From: Nitzschia sp. DOCU1
Taxonomy: Eukaryota > Bacillariophyta > Bacillariophyceae > Bacillariales > Bacillariaceae
NCBI GenBank assembly: GCA_951394045.1
Contig: OX595988.1
Span: 310,001 to 374,000 of the forward strand
DNA length: 64,000 nucleotides
Direction: 5' to 3'
Numbering within the stretch: the stretch's first letter is position 1; every line of letters starts with the position of its first letter. The translations under genes and the position numbers were made by a program. The notes below the pieces were generated by a model. The model saw only the letters and a program-made list of their open reading frames with translations. It was not told the origin of the DNA and made no database searches. Positions 11,336 to 22,275 of this stretch are shown here, one piece after another.

Positions 11336-14143
11336 ATGAAACGTTTGGTGCGTCAGAGATGGCCGATCGCGATGCAGCGACGGGCGGCTTGTCAAGGCAG
11401 GTGGTATCGGCATGGACCTGTTATCACGGATCCTCGTGGCAGACTTTCTACACTACAAACTCCCCACCGCTTCTTTGTCTCTCAGTCAACGTGTACGTTA
11501 TTTCCTTCCCGAGGATCCTCCTCGTCGTCGTCCCTTGACGTTAAATGGCAGGAAACGACACAATCCTTGTTGGATCCTTCTATTACGAGCAGCTTGACCC
11601 CACGCACAATTCATCAATTTCAAGAAACTCTTAAATACTACATGGGCGAGGAGCGACAAGACTTGGTGACCTGTTGGAATCTTCTAGATGCTTTAATGGA
11701 AAAGAAGCTACGATCCTCGTCGTCCAGCAGGACTCCCTTGATTCCAAGAAACATTATTCAACCCATTGTGCACATGTGGCAACGGCAATGGAAAGATTAT
11801 CTGGAACGACGACGAGAAGATGAACCAAATAATACTTCAGCGCCCGATCCCCAAACGACGGGCTTGTACTTGCCATCCCAATTAGCAAAACGATTAGAAG
11901 CTTTGGAGCAAGCCAAAGTTATCCCTTTGCTCTATGGTGCCGATGCGCAACAGCAACACATTCCAGCCATGATATTGGATGTGGCAAGTCATATTTCATC
12001 CTCAATCAATGTGCATAAAGAGGGTGTGTATTTTGCAAATGACTATTTGCAAAGTTGGATCCGCCGAGCCGCTAAAGAGGATACTAGCGCTGCATTTCCA
12101 GATGTGGTGGCGGTCGGGACTGTCCTACAAGCTTGGGCGACGAGTGGATTGCCCAATGCTCCAGAACGGGCCGAAGAATTTTATCATGAAATTCTACAGC
12201 AGCAACCCCACTTGAAACCCAATGCCTTTTGGTACAACTCATTAGTGGCGGCATGGGCACACGAGGGAAATGCCGAAAAGGCCATGGAGTGGGTCGAGAG
12301 GATGCAACAAGAAACCAAGTGCCAACCCGACTTGGCTACGTGGAATTCATTACTAAGTGCCTGGGCGAAGCAGGAAGGTGATAATGACGGAACAACGCAA
12401 CAACAACAACAACTTTCTACCAGGCATCAGCATCGTCGTAAAAAGCGTCGCGATCATTATCATCATGCACCACCAAACTCGGCAGAAATAGCCGAATCCA
12501 TCTTGCAACAAATGCAAGAACTGCATCGTTTCGGACAACTTGCCAAGCCTCCCGATGTAGTATCGTATTCAATTGTATTGGATGCATGGGCGCACAAGGC
12601 ATCAGGAACGTATCCCTATGCTGCAGAACGGGCGCAACAATTGTTGGAGCAAATGAAGCAAAGTGGCGTCCATCCTAACCGTGTATCGTACAATACAACG
12701 ATTCGGGCTCATGCGCGTGCAGGAAATCCTCAACAAGCCGAAGCACTCTTACTCGAGATGCTAGAAGTATCGTCGTCGTCGTCGTCGTCTAATACGGAGG
12801 ATCGGGCCGGTACTACTCACGATTTTGCGAGTAGTGATATCCGCCCAAACCATACGACTGTTGCGGCTGTCTTGACGGGATGGTCTCAAGTTGGAACGTG
12901 GGAAGCAGCCGAACGCGCCGAACGGATTTTGAACGAATTCTTGCCCCAATTAGGCATGAAACCAGACCTGGTAGCCTATAGTGCCTGTTTGGCGTGTTGG
13001 GCCAAAATTCCTGCTCCCGTGGCGGCACAAGGAGAAGGAGGACGACGCCAAAGGCGCCGCCAAGGCCAAAACAACAAAGAAACGGCCGCCAACCGGGCTC
13101 AAGCCTTGTTTGATCAGCTAAAGCAACGCCCGGATCTTCAGCCGGATGTCATTGCATACACCAATTTGATGAATGTGTTCGCAAAGGACGGTCAAGCAGG
13201 ACGAGTCGAAGAACTCTTGCAAGAACTTATCCAGAGTGGATTGAAACCCAATGTCCATACCTTGTCGGTCGTCGTATCGGCTTGGGCACGTTCCCGGCAA
13301 GCCAATGGTGCCGAACAGGCAGAAGCGTGGCTAGATCGCATGGCAGAGGAATTTAGAGTAATGCCCAATGTTGTTTCATACACGTCCGTTTTGCAAGCCT
13401 GGGCACATCGCGCCACGACAGATCCACAAGCACCCGATCGAGCCCGGGCCTTGTTGGAACGCATGGAGGCTCTAGATTCCTTGAAACCCAATGGAATTTC
13501 TTATTCGACTGTACTGAAAGCCTATGCCGCGCAGGGTCGCTCCCAAGACGCCGAGGCTTTGCTCAAAACAATGCTGGATCAACCTCATTTGCCCACTCCA
13601 GATGTGTATGCTTTTGCCACCGTCCTGTATGGTTGGTCCAGGACGACTCAATGCGGTGCCCAAGAAGCTGCTCAGTCTGCAGAAGAACTTTTGATGCGCA
13701 TGCACGACCTTTATCAGTCTTCTATCTTATCGGAACCTCCCAACGTCCATTGCTTCGCTAACGTCCTGTTGTGCTGGTCTCGAGTTCCCGATCCGAAGCG
13801 TGCCGAGGCTGTACTTCGAGTCATGGAGCAGTATGGAGTAGCAGCCAACATCTACTGTATCAATATAGTCATGAATACCTGGGCCAATCAAGCTTATCGG
13901 CAGCCAGAGGCGGTCGAACGAGCTCGATCCTTGCTAGACCATGCTTTGAAGTCGAAAACGTTGCAGCCCGACGAATATACCTATCGGGCCATGTTCAAAG
14001 CACTTTATACGAGTTCCAGCCCCAACCGATACGAACGGGTGCACGCTTTGGTGGAAGAAATGAGGGGGCAAGGCATAGCTCCAAGCTCGTATATTGTCCA
14101 ACGACTGACCGATCTGGAATCCGTACGGGGAGATGCCAATTGA
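11336..14143 (+). CDS. Organellar pentatricopeptide repeat (PPR) protein
   Basis: The first ATG in frame is at 11336 (MKRLVRQRWPIAMQRRAACQGRW), giving 935 aa; the frame is open further upstream without ATG. The N-terminus is rich in Arg/Ser/Thr and almost free of acidic residues, as expected for a mitochondrial or plastid presequence. From about residue 260 on there are roughly 15 PPR units of 34-38 residues with the typical core V.(S/T)Y..(V/L)L.AWA...(A/E)RAE.LL..M, for example VVSYSIVLDAWAHK, VSYTSVLQAWAHR and ISYSTVLKAYAAQG. PPR proteins bind single-stranded organellar RNA, one base per repeat, and act in its processing, stability or translation. Several loops carry Gln/His or Ser inserts. 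No SMR, DYW or RNase domain is present at the C-terminus. The RNA target is unknown. Confidence 0.9.
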   Translation: MKRLVRQRWPIAMQRRAACQGRWYRHGPVITDPRGRLSTLQTPHRFFVSQSTCTLFPSRGSSSSSSLDVKWQETTQSLLDPSITSSLTPRTIHQFQETLKYYMGEERQDLVTCWNLLDALMEKKLRSSSSSRTPLIPRNIIQPIVHMWQRQWKDYLERRREDEPNNTSAPDPQTTGLYLPSQLAKRLEALEQAKVIPLLYGADAQQQHIPAMILDVASHISSSINVHKEGVYFANDYLQSWIRRAAKEDTSAAFPDVVAVGTVLQAWATSGLPNAPERAEEFYHEILQQQPHLKPNAFWYNSLVAAWAHEGNAEKAMEWVERMQQETKCQPDLATWNSLLSAWAKQEGDNDGTTQQQQQLSTRHQHRRKKRRDHYHHAPPNSAEIAESILQQMQELHRFGQLAKPPDVVSYSIVLDAWAHKASGTYPYAAERAQQLLEQMKQSGVHPNRVSYNTTIRAHARAGNPQQAEALLLEMLEVSSSSSSSNTEDRAGTTHDFASSDIRPNHTTVAAVLTGWSQVGTWEAAERAERILNEFLPQLGMKPDLVAYSACLACWAKIPAPVAAQGEGGRRQRRRQGQNNKETAANRAQALFDQLKQRPDLQPDVIAYTNLMNVFAKDGQAGRVEELLQELIQSGLKPNVHTLSVVVSAWARSRQANGAEQAEAWLDRMAEEFRVMPNVVSYTSVLQAWAHRATTDPQAPDRARALLERMEALDSLKPNGISYSTVLKAYAAQGRSQDAEALLKTMLDQPHLPTPDVYAFATVLYGWSRTTQCGAQEAAQSAEELLMRMHDLYQSSILSEPPNVHCFANVLLCWSRVPDPKRAEAVLRVMEQYGVAANIYCINIVMNTWANQAYRQPEAVERARSLLDHALKSKTLQPDEYTYRAMFKALYTSSSPNRYERVHALVEEMRGQGIAPSSYIVQRLTDLESVRGDAN

Positions 14144-14227
14144 CGCGAGCGAGTTTTTGGCTCTTCTGGCTACTTTTGTACATGCTTGGTGGAAAGTCTA
14201 CTAGTTGCTTTTACAACCTGCTCTGAT

Positions 14228-15065
14228 CTACTTCCCAAAAAACGGCTGATCGTCCCGCCACTGGCCTTCATGTCGAATGGTGCCATTCGGATACGTCTCC
14301 TTTCCATAGCCATTTGCCATGCTGTCGCGCCATTCTCCGCGATAGTGCCTCCCGTCCTCCCAAGTAAGCGTGCCGAATCCGTCATAGCGTCCATCTTTCC
14401 ATGAGCCGACATACTCTCCGCCATTGGCAAAGGTGTATTTCCCATGGCCTGCGCGCTCTCCCTTGACGAAATTTCCATAGTAGACTGCCCCGTCTGGCCA
14501 AGTAAAGGTGCCAAGGCCATGGCGGAGGTCTTCCGAGAAACGCCCAGTGTAAACTCTGCCGTCGTGCCACCTATACATTCCTTGCCCATGTCGGTGGTCA
14601 AATTGGTATTCTCCCTCGTAGCTATCGCCATTGGAGAAGTCCGCACGTCCAAATCCATGCCATCGGCCGTGGCACCTAGTAGAAGGAGTAGAAGTATAAT
14701 ATGAAAAGTGAGTGGACGAGTTTGCCGAATAAATTGGAACGGATTCATTCTCCGTTTCATTCCAACAACAACCAAAACTGGTGCAAGTGGCCCGAAAAAA
14801 CTCACCATTCCCCTTCATACCCTCTTCCTCTGTCCTCCTCATAAATCATACAACCAATTCCATGTGGCATTCCCGTCGATCGTATAATGACGCCGGTATA
14901 AATTCCCTTGTCGCCATAGGGGTCCAGCAAGGCTCGGGACTCGACTCGTTCTAGGAGACCTTCTTCTTCATTGACGGCTGACACGTCCTCCACCTCATGT
15001 TGGGTAAAAGGACATGGAGCCTGTCCTCGTCCTGTCTTTTGTTTCTTCGCGGGGTGGTGACACAT
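14228..15065 (-). CDS. MORN-repeat protein (2 exons)
   Basis: Exons are 14806-15065 and 14228-14675. The 130-nt intron (GTGAGT...ACTAG) splits a Trp codon and joins GYEGEW to CHGRWHGFG in register with the repeats, which supports the model. The start at 15065 (MCHHPAKKQKTGRG) is chosen; an in-frame ATG at 15149 is the alternative. The spliced product is 235 aa. The C-terminal two thirds are about seven MORN units, with the pattern (Y/H)xGxWxxGxxHGxGxxxxxxG, for example GDSYEGEYQFDHRHGQG, GRVYTGRFSEDLRHGLG and GGEYVGSWKDGRYDGFG. MORN repeats bind phospholipids or act as scaffolds at membranes and the cytoskeleton. No kinase or SET domain is attached. The Lys-rich N-terminus may be a nuclear localisation signal. 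Confidence 0.85.
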
Positions 15066-15812
15066 GGTGTGATAGTTTATGGGTAATGTTGTTGGTGCTG
15101 GGTGGAAATAGTAAAGTAGCTGATTTTTCAAATTGTGTGCACCATGCAAAGCTCGAGTCGATTTGTGGTAGTCTGGCCCATCATTCAGACCCGCAGCAGG
15201 TGCGATCAGTCCAGAATGGCTTAGACAGCACGATTCATTTCATTCATTCTTCCAATCACGACAGCATAATAACGATGACGATACAAGATCTGTTGTTGCC
15301 AATAAAAACAGCTCGGGCAACAAGTGATAGTAATCGCAACGAGACTGCAAAAACAGGTTCCGAATTCGGTTGCTCCCCCGCGTCTAGTCGACTCGATTCT
15401 TGCTTGTCAAATCCATCCATCCATCCATCCATCCATGTGCAATGATGAGGATGCCAATCCCAATTGATAGCAGCAAAACTCGACAGGTACGTAACACCGA
15501 AAAGTTAGACACTGTTGTTGTGTGGTGAATGATGATGGATTGGCTTTAGTGAGGACATGTTGTTGTTGTTGTTGTGGGGTGGATCTCGGGATTGTGTACA
15601 GTAGTTGTCGGCGCGACAAACGACATACCAGGTAGCGCAGATAGCAGGTGAAGATGTGTAATCCTTTTAGTCGTCTTTCTGATCTTCCGTCCGTCAGCCC
15701 TCCCTCCACCCTCTCCCTCCAAGCACAAAAAAGTGGGTCGGGAACCGAGACAGGTGCGCCATAACGAGACGAGAAAAGAACGATCACATGATGATCCATA
15801 GCATCAACGACA
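15066..15812. other. Spacer between divergent genes with simple repeats
   Basis: This region contains the upstream regions of the MORN gene (minus) and the 15,813 gene (plus). A CCAT microsatellite of about six units lies at 15411-15436, and a GTT-rich tract at 15557-15577. The long minus-strand frame here is low complexity and overlaps the real plus-strand gene. Confidence 0.5.
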
Positions 15813-16616
15813 ATGAACAATCCAAACGACATTGACCAGCACAAAATGACGACTAGAAGAAAGCAGCAACAGCAACAGCCGCGGGCAGTACCACCAAGAT
15901 CGCTGCTGCAACCGACCAAGCAACTCAGTGGTTCCATCCGAGGGTTGCCGACAGAAGAAGGTGGAGAATCCACATCCAATCCGAAACGCCAAAGAGTAAA
16001 CAATGGCAGCAGCACCAAGAACGACATCAATCGAAAGGACGACTCGTACTACAAGGAACAGCAACGGCAACTGCATCAAGCGCTTCAAACGTCACCTTTT
16101 GGAGACTACAAATTTCATGGAACCGGCAATCCCTTGTATGTTCGTTCTCCTACCGTTGCCAAAACGCTGGCAGTGGATACGCTAGCCCGTATTATTCAGT
16201 CGGGTCATTTGGGGGGTGCTAGTACTGGTAACGATGGTGGTAAAAGTGGTACTGTACCTGCCCCACCACCACCACCAGACTCGGATTCGCCTCCCACGCC
16301 TCACTTGCGAACCGAACGTGGCTTCTCGGATTCATCTTTTTGGGCGGATCGATTTCGTTTGGCGGGACAATATGGATGGACGGGAGTGATTTTGTTGCCC
16401 GATGCGGACACGTCTCGACCTCTTGCCATTGCCAACGTCCCCTGGTTTCTAGTCGAAACGCCCCAAGATAAGGAACGCCTGCATGAACTGGTGGTACGGC
16501 AGGGGGATATGAGCGAAGCCACGTGGCAAGAATCCTTGGAACAAAAGGTACTTACGGTCGAGGAATTTCTACGAAAGCTTATGCATGATACTACAAAGAA
16601 GCAAGAAGAAGAATGA
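15813..16616 (+). CDS. Protein of unknown function, 267 aa
   Basis: Single exon, ATG at 15813. The N-terminal 90 residues are basic and Gln/Ser-rich with a likely nuclear localisation stretch (NPKRQRVNN). The conserved-looking part is residues 91-260: FGDYKFHGTGNPLYVRSPTV, then a Pro-rich loop, then a hydrophobic block (WADRFRLAGQYGWTGVILLPDAD, RPLAIANVPWFLVETPQD) and a helical acidic C-terminus. I do not recognise a family. It could be a nuclear protein, judged only from the basic patch. An upstream in-frame Met is not seen; a second Met at residue 12 (MTTRRK) is an alternative start. Confidence 0.6.
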   Translation: MNNPNDIDQHKMTTRRKQQQQQPRAVPPRSLLQPTKQLSGSIRGLPTEEGGESTSNPKRQRVNNGSSTKNDINRKDDSYYKEQQRQLHQALQTSPFGDYKFHGTGNPLYVRSPTVAKTLAVDTLARIIQSGHLGGASTGNDGGKSGTVPAPPPPPDSDSPPTPHLRTERGFSDSSFWADRFRLAGQYGWTGVILLPDADTSRPLAIANVPWFLVETPQDKERLHELVVRQGDMSEATWQESLEQKVLTVEEFLRKLMHDTTKKQEEE

Positions 16617-16619
16617 TTA

Positions 16620-17230
16620 TTACAATACAGGACATTTCGGACGAGCGACACTCTTTTTATCAACGCGCCCTTAAAGCCTTGGAAGAACGTTTGGTGGGGC
16701 GATCAGATTGTCAGTCGGCAACAAAAGTCTTGGGCATTGTATGAAGCATATATTGTCCAACATTGTCCAATGGAGAAAAAAGTGAATAACCTCTACATAC
16801 TTGGCGTGGATTTATGTGGCGGCTCCTACCAGGAACTACGACGGCCAATATGTCTGAGAAGACGACGGTGCTTGACGTTGCAGCCCATCAATCTATCGGC
16901 ATGGACCGCACTAGGATACTGCTGGCATTTGAGTGGAAATTGGACCAATCGATTGATGCCTACCATCAAGCCCTTGGCACAAAAACCAGAAGATCTCGTG
17001 GCCTCGGAAATGTTGTGATGTGCTCTACAACATGCACTGGAACAAACCACGGAAGTTTTTGAAAGCATTGGAATTGGCGGCGCAAACAATGACGATGCCG
17101 AGGCGGCACAAGTCCTTCAAAATGTCGGGGCAAGCAGCAGCAGCAGCAGCAATAACTACAAAACCATTAACCGCAGCCAAGCCGCATGCGGATCAATCGT
17201 CGTTCGTGACCGATGATGGATTGTCTCTAT
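16620..17230 (+). pseudogene. Degenerate fragment of CDC16/APC6 (anaphase-promoting complex TPR subunit)
   Basis: Pieces in different frames together match the end of the TPR superhelix of APC6. One frame reads FYQRALKALEERLVG; another reads TLQPINLSAWTALGYCWHLSG and PEDLVASEML; the frame between them supplies KLDQSIDAYHQALG; a third frame continues LLQHALEQTTEVFESIG. In real APC6 proteins these form one run, with an ALGY.HHL.G unit, a (A/S)(I/V).YYHKALG helix and a DD.F..EML end. At least two frameshifts within 200 bp, and no upstream TPRs nearby, make this a broken 3' fragment. Frameshifts caused by sequencing error cannot be ruled out, but the missing N-terminus argues for a pseudogene. 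Confidence 0.55.
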
Positions 17231-17398
17231 CGGCCGAGGCTACGGGTGATGTCGACATGGGCAAGCGAAGAAACCTACAACAGAATAAAGGAATAGTACA
17301 AAGAACGAATTAAAACCCGCTTAATGTAGACTGCCTCCCTGGCGCAGAGTGCATGGAGGCGTTTACGGATACAACCCATACAACGCGTTCGCACTATT

Positions 17399-19645
17399 TC
17401 AAAACGCCATTACAACGCAACTATTAAATGTATCGTCTATCTATTCATCGAACCGATTGGCTGAATTTGTTCACGCAACAAATTACTGAGCCCCACCGCT
17501 ACGTCAAAGCTGTTCGATATGGATGGGGTAGGCCACAGCTGCTCCGCCCGGAGGAGAGCTCCCTCTACCCACATAAGGGAGGGAGATCCGCCTAATAGAG
17601 ACAACAATCCACTTCACTCGACGGCGTACAGCCGATTCCAATCCTCCACGCACCAGCACAGGTTACACTTAAACTCTCCGCGACGAGACACGTACGCGAG
17701 TGGAGGACGTTTTAAAACCGGAACCACAAACCGGTTGCGTTGATCAGGCTGTTTGTGTGCGGGGAGAATTGGAATCGGGGTCGAGATCAGGGATCAGGAT
17801 CGTTGCTCTGGAAAATATTGGTTTTGTCCTAGAACAAAATCAGACGCCTGCAACAGGAGAAAAGAACAAGGTGAGTAGCACTGCGGAAAAGAAATATGAT
17901 CAAACGGCACTGTCGCCAGACGATGCCCACTATACTGAGCCAGTCTTACCACAAAGACACCGAATGCACGAACAAACACATCCACCCACACCACAACCTA
18001 CCTCCAAAAGGGGGAAAGAACAGGGTATAAGTAGCACTGCGGGAGAGAAATATGATCAAACGGCACTGTCGCCATACAAGAATGCGCCGCACTAGACACA
18101 CACGGACTTACCATAAAGACACGGAATAAATAAATGCGCACATACATCCACCCACACCACAACCAACCTGTAAAACAAAGAAAGGACTCAACTTTCCAAC
18201 AACAGATCCGGCCAACAAAGTAGCTGTGATTGCAAGGTGAAGCCTTTGCCGTCACGCCAATGTCTTCGTTCTCGCCAATCTTCTCCACTTTCCATTCTAG
18301 CCGTCGCAAGCAAAACCTCATCCGACGACTCCTAAGTAATCCTCGTCCATTCCCTTGGAGGCCAATTTTTTCTGATGGAGTCCAATCATTGGGGTCATGG
18401 GTGTCTGCGTTACCATGTTCGGGACTAGAACATGCCACAGCATCCACTCATCCGCCAACTTGCTGCATCCAACGTGGGAGGGGGGGTTCCGGGGTCAATG
18501 GTGTATCACTGGCTTTGCCCCCAGTGCCCCAAGCCATGCCGGTTGCCCCCCTTCCCACTCCTCTTCTTTCGGCTGTTACCTCACAAATTACATATATTTT
18601 TCATAGCCAGGCGGGGATGTACCTGCACACAAGGGAATGAAAAGAGAACGCTTTTGGAGCCGTGGTCGGTAATACTTGCAACAGCTAAAATAGAAAGAGG
18701 AAAATCTTGTGAGAACAAAAGAACACCAGCACGACAGCAAAGATTTCACCTCGAATCAAAGCGCCTCGGTCGACAATCAACCGATCTTTCCCGGCGTGCT
18801 ACCGCCCCATGCCACGAAATCGTGGGAGGATGATACGATAGCTTTTAGGGTCCCACCCACGGGGACCCCAGGAACAATCGACACGACCTGGACTGCCACC
18901 ACCAGAGCAATCCACAGATCTGTTGAAAGAAAGAGAGAAACAAAAGACAGAACACGAGCAAGGATCGATCCCGGCGTGCTGCCGACGGAAGCTTTTAGGA
19001 TTCCACCCGTGGGAACCCCAGAACATTGTTTCACAACAAAACATCCAGGCGTGCTATCCATCGGAGCTTTTCAGGTCCTACCCGTGAGGACCTGAGGATG
19101 TCATCTCCACACTTGATGAATTGCCGGCTTTCCTATGAGACAAACAGCAGCAGGTGGCGCCACTGTAGCACTGTCATCTTCATCATCGTCGTGAAGTTCA
19201 CGGCGACGATGAAGAAAGGAGCAATCCTTCATAGAAAAGTGACCTCGATTGAGTGAAAAAGTGAAGGATTTGTTGAAGGGAATGCCGAGATCCGAGTGGT
19301 TTCTGCTGTGGTTTGCGAGCAGTTTCGTGATGTTTCCCACGATGAAGCTTCCACGTTCGCTGAAAGTAATCCACATTCATCATCACCCAGTTCGCCAAAT
19401 TGCCTCCAAGTCCACACTAGCTTCGATTGTTGCGTCTACATGCTGATTGTTGTTGCATTACTCCTCGCCATGGTCATCGATTGATCGTTTTGCTTGCATG
19501 GGTCATCCATCAACTGCAGGGTTTCTTGCTCGAGGCGCGCTAACTACCTTACCATTGACACGCTTCTGTTCCCTTGGTACACACTTCTACGTTTGAAATG
19601 ACTGCGCGCGCGTCGGCCCACCGACCGTTTCGCGGACGTTTGATG
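17399..19645. repeat. 2.2-kb interspersed repeat, copy 1 (direct repeat of 55,035-57,298)
   Basis: From the AAAACGCCATT... motif near 17,400 to CGGACGTTT(G/C)ATGAC near 19,645, the sequence aligns in the same orientation with 55,035-57,298, with scattered substitutions and short indels. Potential ORFs in it (for example 17700-18095 and 18230-18640) are not conserved in length between copies, so I see no constrained gene. Near 17.86-18.17 kb there are imperfect internal repeats of about 130 bp (AGCACTGCGG(G/A)A(A/G)AGAAATATGATC...). Near 18.8-19.1 kb are three stem-loop units. No clear terminal repeat or flanking duplication was found by eye. Confidence 0.8.
18791..19094. repeat. Three tandem stem-loop units in repeat copy 1
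   Basis: Each unit has GGCGTGCT, then a spacer, GCTTTT(A/C)(A)GG and a hairpin. The hairpins are GGGTCCC/GGGACCC at 18848-18868, GGATTCC/GGAACCC at about 18998-19018, and a perfect CAGGTCCT/AGGACCTG at 19072-19094. Loops of about 6-7 nt share ACCC. The matching units in copy 2 lie at about 56,482-56,723. Confidence 0.65.
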
Positions 19646-20014
19646 ACACAAGGCTAGTGCGGTCGAAGGGATCGACGATCTAACCGCATCATGGCGAAAC
19701 ACAAAAGGAATGAATCCATCAGCGGCCAGGATTCACACGAGAGTCCAAAAGATGTGATACTAGAGAAGAAACCAGTCGACGTTGATAGCGACGACAGATA
19801 GTAGATAGTCAAAGCAGCATCGAGTACGCACTATCCAGTAAAGCTCGGTAGTACTGCTAGAGACTACGATTAGCTTGGTTCCAGATCAATACTCTACACT
19901 GAGGTGGTCTTAGACGAATCGTTCGAAAATCTGGCTTGTTAGTAGTAGCTTTCTAGACGTTAGCTAGCTATTTCATTTCCAATGATCCGCCCCAGTCGTC
20001 TCTTTGTCGTGTTC

Positions 20015-21454
20015 CTATGGGAGAAGTTCGTCTTCTTCGTCGTCGTCATCAAACTCTGCTTCATAAAACGCTTCTTCTTCCTCGTCTTCTTGTTTCTGTT
20101 GTTGACCTATAGGGCGTTTCGACGACGACGATGACGATTCCTCTTGTCGTTTCTTGTTTCTTCGACGATTATTCCGTTTATTGCGCCCCCGTCCACTGCC
20201 TTCTTGTTCGTCTTCTTCGTCTTCGTCATCATCATAACCTTGTTTTCGTCGTCTACGTGCCCGTTGTTTCTTTTCATAGGCCGCTTGACGTAAGAATTCT
20301 TTGAGTTCCTTGCGGGTATGCCATAAAGTTTGGGCGAGTTCTTCGGGGTATTCCCATGCGGCAGGAATAGTAGTGACTTGCACCGTAGGGGCAAAGCTTA
20401 CGTGAAGATTACACAAATCCTCAATCTCGGATTGACTTCGTGCCTTGCGATGCAAGGCTAATAAACTCGATCGACGACGAGGCAACGTCGGAGGACGTGC
20501 GGAAGGAGATAATAAAGTCGAAGCAACCGAATCTTGACGACGCTCGTCGTGATCACGGAGTTTTGCAATCTGCACCTCCTCTTCACAACTAGCAGTACTC
20601 GCCGTCGACTCGGAATCATCCTCCTGAGTACTAGTCTTGTTTTTGCTGGGAACAGGATGATGGTGCATCATATTCTTGGTCGAGACTACTCCAGCATAGG
20701 AGCAACGTCGCATGGCAGGAAACAGAGGTTGATGATGATTTATTGTGTGGAATCGATCCACCTCGACTCGTTGTGGTAACGATGCTGGTACATCCAAACT
20801 GTTATGATGATCCGCATGAGCGTCTCGAGAACTTTGTTTCGAAGGGCGCAAACAAGAAGGCAATGGCAAGTCATCCAATTCCTTCCGTAGTAGCCAATAC
20901 GGACGATGACCACTTGTAGGACGATGCTGATGATTCATTGCAGTCACACTGGTGGGACTGGATGCATTCCTCGATCCGCTCTTTTTCTTCTTGGACGCAA
21001 AGACAAAGCCCCCATTGCCTTGCTCATGCGCCGCATAATACAATTCACATTCGACAAGATCCATTCCATCTTCAAAAAGAATCGGAACTTCATAGTGGGA
21101 ACAAAACTCTTCTGGAAGATACCACTCGTGATATTGCTGATCCGCATTATCGTCATCCTCATCCTCATCCGCATCGTCGAAACAGTACGAGGACTCGGAC
21201 GCTTCCAACAAATCGTCCTCATCAGGGAGACTCGTCACAAAGTCTGAGTCTGGTTCGAGTTCGGCTGTTGCTGCTCCCTTCATCTGCTCCATAGTGCTGA
21301 TGCTATTAGTCGCAACAGTGTTGTTGCGACTTATAATCACCGGAGAAACTCGGACTGTGCCTTCCTCCGCCAGCGGTGGTAGCAGCGTTTCACTACTATT
21401 CCCACGATCTACCAGCATCTCATCATCGGATAATGATCCAATAGAAGCCGTCAT
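20015..21454 (-). CDS. Low-complexity acidic/basic protein with a diatom-type conserved block
   Basis: The start is taken as the ATG at 21454 (MTASIGSLSDDEML), about 479 aa; the frame is open to 21613, but the added N-terminus is unlike a protein start. The N-terminal third is acidic (DADEDEDDDNAD) with an ordered patch, YHEWYLPEEFCSHYEVPILF. Residues near 375-425 (LHVSFAPTVQVTTIP...YPEELAQTLWHTRKELKEFL) follow the pattern VxFxPxVxVxxIP...Y....LW....E that I have met in many diatom proteins of unknown function. The C-terminus is strongly basic, then acidic (RARRRRKQG, DDDEDEEDE). No catalytic domain is recognised. A nuclear location is plausible from the basic tracts. Confidence 0.65.
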   Translation of the reverse strand: MTASIGSLSDDEMLVDRGNSSETLLPPLAEEGTVRVSPVIISRNNTVATNSISTMEQMKGAATAELEPDSDFVTSLPDEDDLLEASESSYCFDDADEDEDDDNADQQYHEWYLPEEFCSHYEVPILFEDGMDLVECELYYAAHEQGNGGFVFASKKKKSGSRNASSPTSVTAMNHQHRPTSGHRPYWLLRKELDDLPLPSCLRPSKQSSRDAHADHHNSLDVPASLPQRVEVDRFHTINHHQPLFPAMRRCSYAGVVSTKNMMHHHPVPSKNKTSTQEDDSESTASTASCEEEVQIAKLRDHDERRQDSVASTLLSPSARPPTLPRRRSSLLALHRKARSQSEIEDLCNLHVSFAPTVQVTTIPAAWEYPEELAQTLWHTRKELKEFLRQAAYEKKQRARRRRKQGYDDDEDEEDEQEGSGRGRNKRNNRRRNKKRQEESSSSSSKRPIGQQQKQEDEEEEAFYEAEFDDDDEEDELLP

Positions 21455-22275
21455 GGTGATATTGATATGATGAAGTGTATAGTTGTAGGAGGGGGGATGA
21501 CAATCGCTACGTTTTTCGCCGGAGGGGGGGTCGATCGCGGTCCAAGGGAGGAAAAGCGAATGAAAATTTGATGAGTTGCATGGTGGCAGCAAAGCGAAGA
21601 GTGTGTGGCACAAGCCTTACGCAAATGGCGCGTACGCGAGCGAAACCATGAACAAATCCCGTTCACTATCATTTCCAAGCAGAGATGCATGCGCCACAAT
21701 TCGCGGAAGAACAATAAGAGTTCGCAAAAGTCAAAAGCCTGGGTGGTATATCCAAATTCTTCTTTCTCTAAATGTAGCCTTCTAATTTTGCTCAGTACGG
21801 GAACCAAGTTCGGAAAACATTAAGCTAAATTCTTCCCTCTAGACATTTGTAAATGACATTGTGCCTCATTTTTGGATTCTCATAACTAGACATTTAAGCC
21901 TTATGCCTCGACACTCGAGACTGTGCACGGTTCGGGTGGTCTGTGCTGCCGATGGAAGAAAACGCCATTTCGGGGGGGGGGGGGCGACGCGGGGGAAGGA
22001 TTTTATTTCCACTGGTCCCCTTCAATGCAAAATTTGGAAAATGCCATATCGTCGAACAAGACACTATGCTCCTAGTAGTAGTCAAAGCATTGTTTGGAAG
22101 TTAGTGCTATTGAAGTACATGGCTGGACGAATAGAAACGTTGCTGGCACAATATGATTGGGATCTGGTCTAGTAGGTGCACGACGGGAGGTGGACAGCAA
22201 AGCAAGACCTTGCCAAGAACATGGTAGTAGGCCATTTTGGATGATTCCACCGACTTGAAAAAATGCTTCCAGAAA
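21455..22275. other. Spacer, no gene recognised
   Basis: Upstream of the acidic protein and downstream of the flavin-reductase-like gene. A run of 14 G lies at about 21974-21987. Short ORFs on both strands have no recognisable content. Confidence 0.45.

Noticed and set aside
14170..14808. Minus-strand ORF of 212 aa beside the MORN gene
   Set aside because: Same strand, other frame of the MORN coding sequence and intron; it has no repeat pattern.
15407..16030. Minus-strand ORF of 207 aa with hydrophobic stretches
   Set aside because: Overlaps the simple CCAT repeat and the 15,813 gene antisense; the hydrophobic runs come from CAG/CAA codons read backwards.
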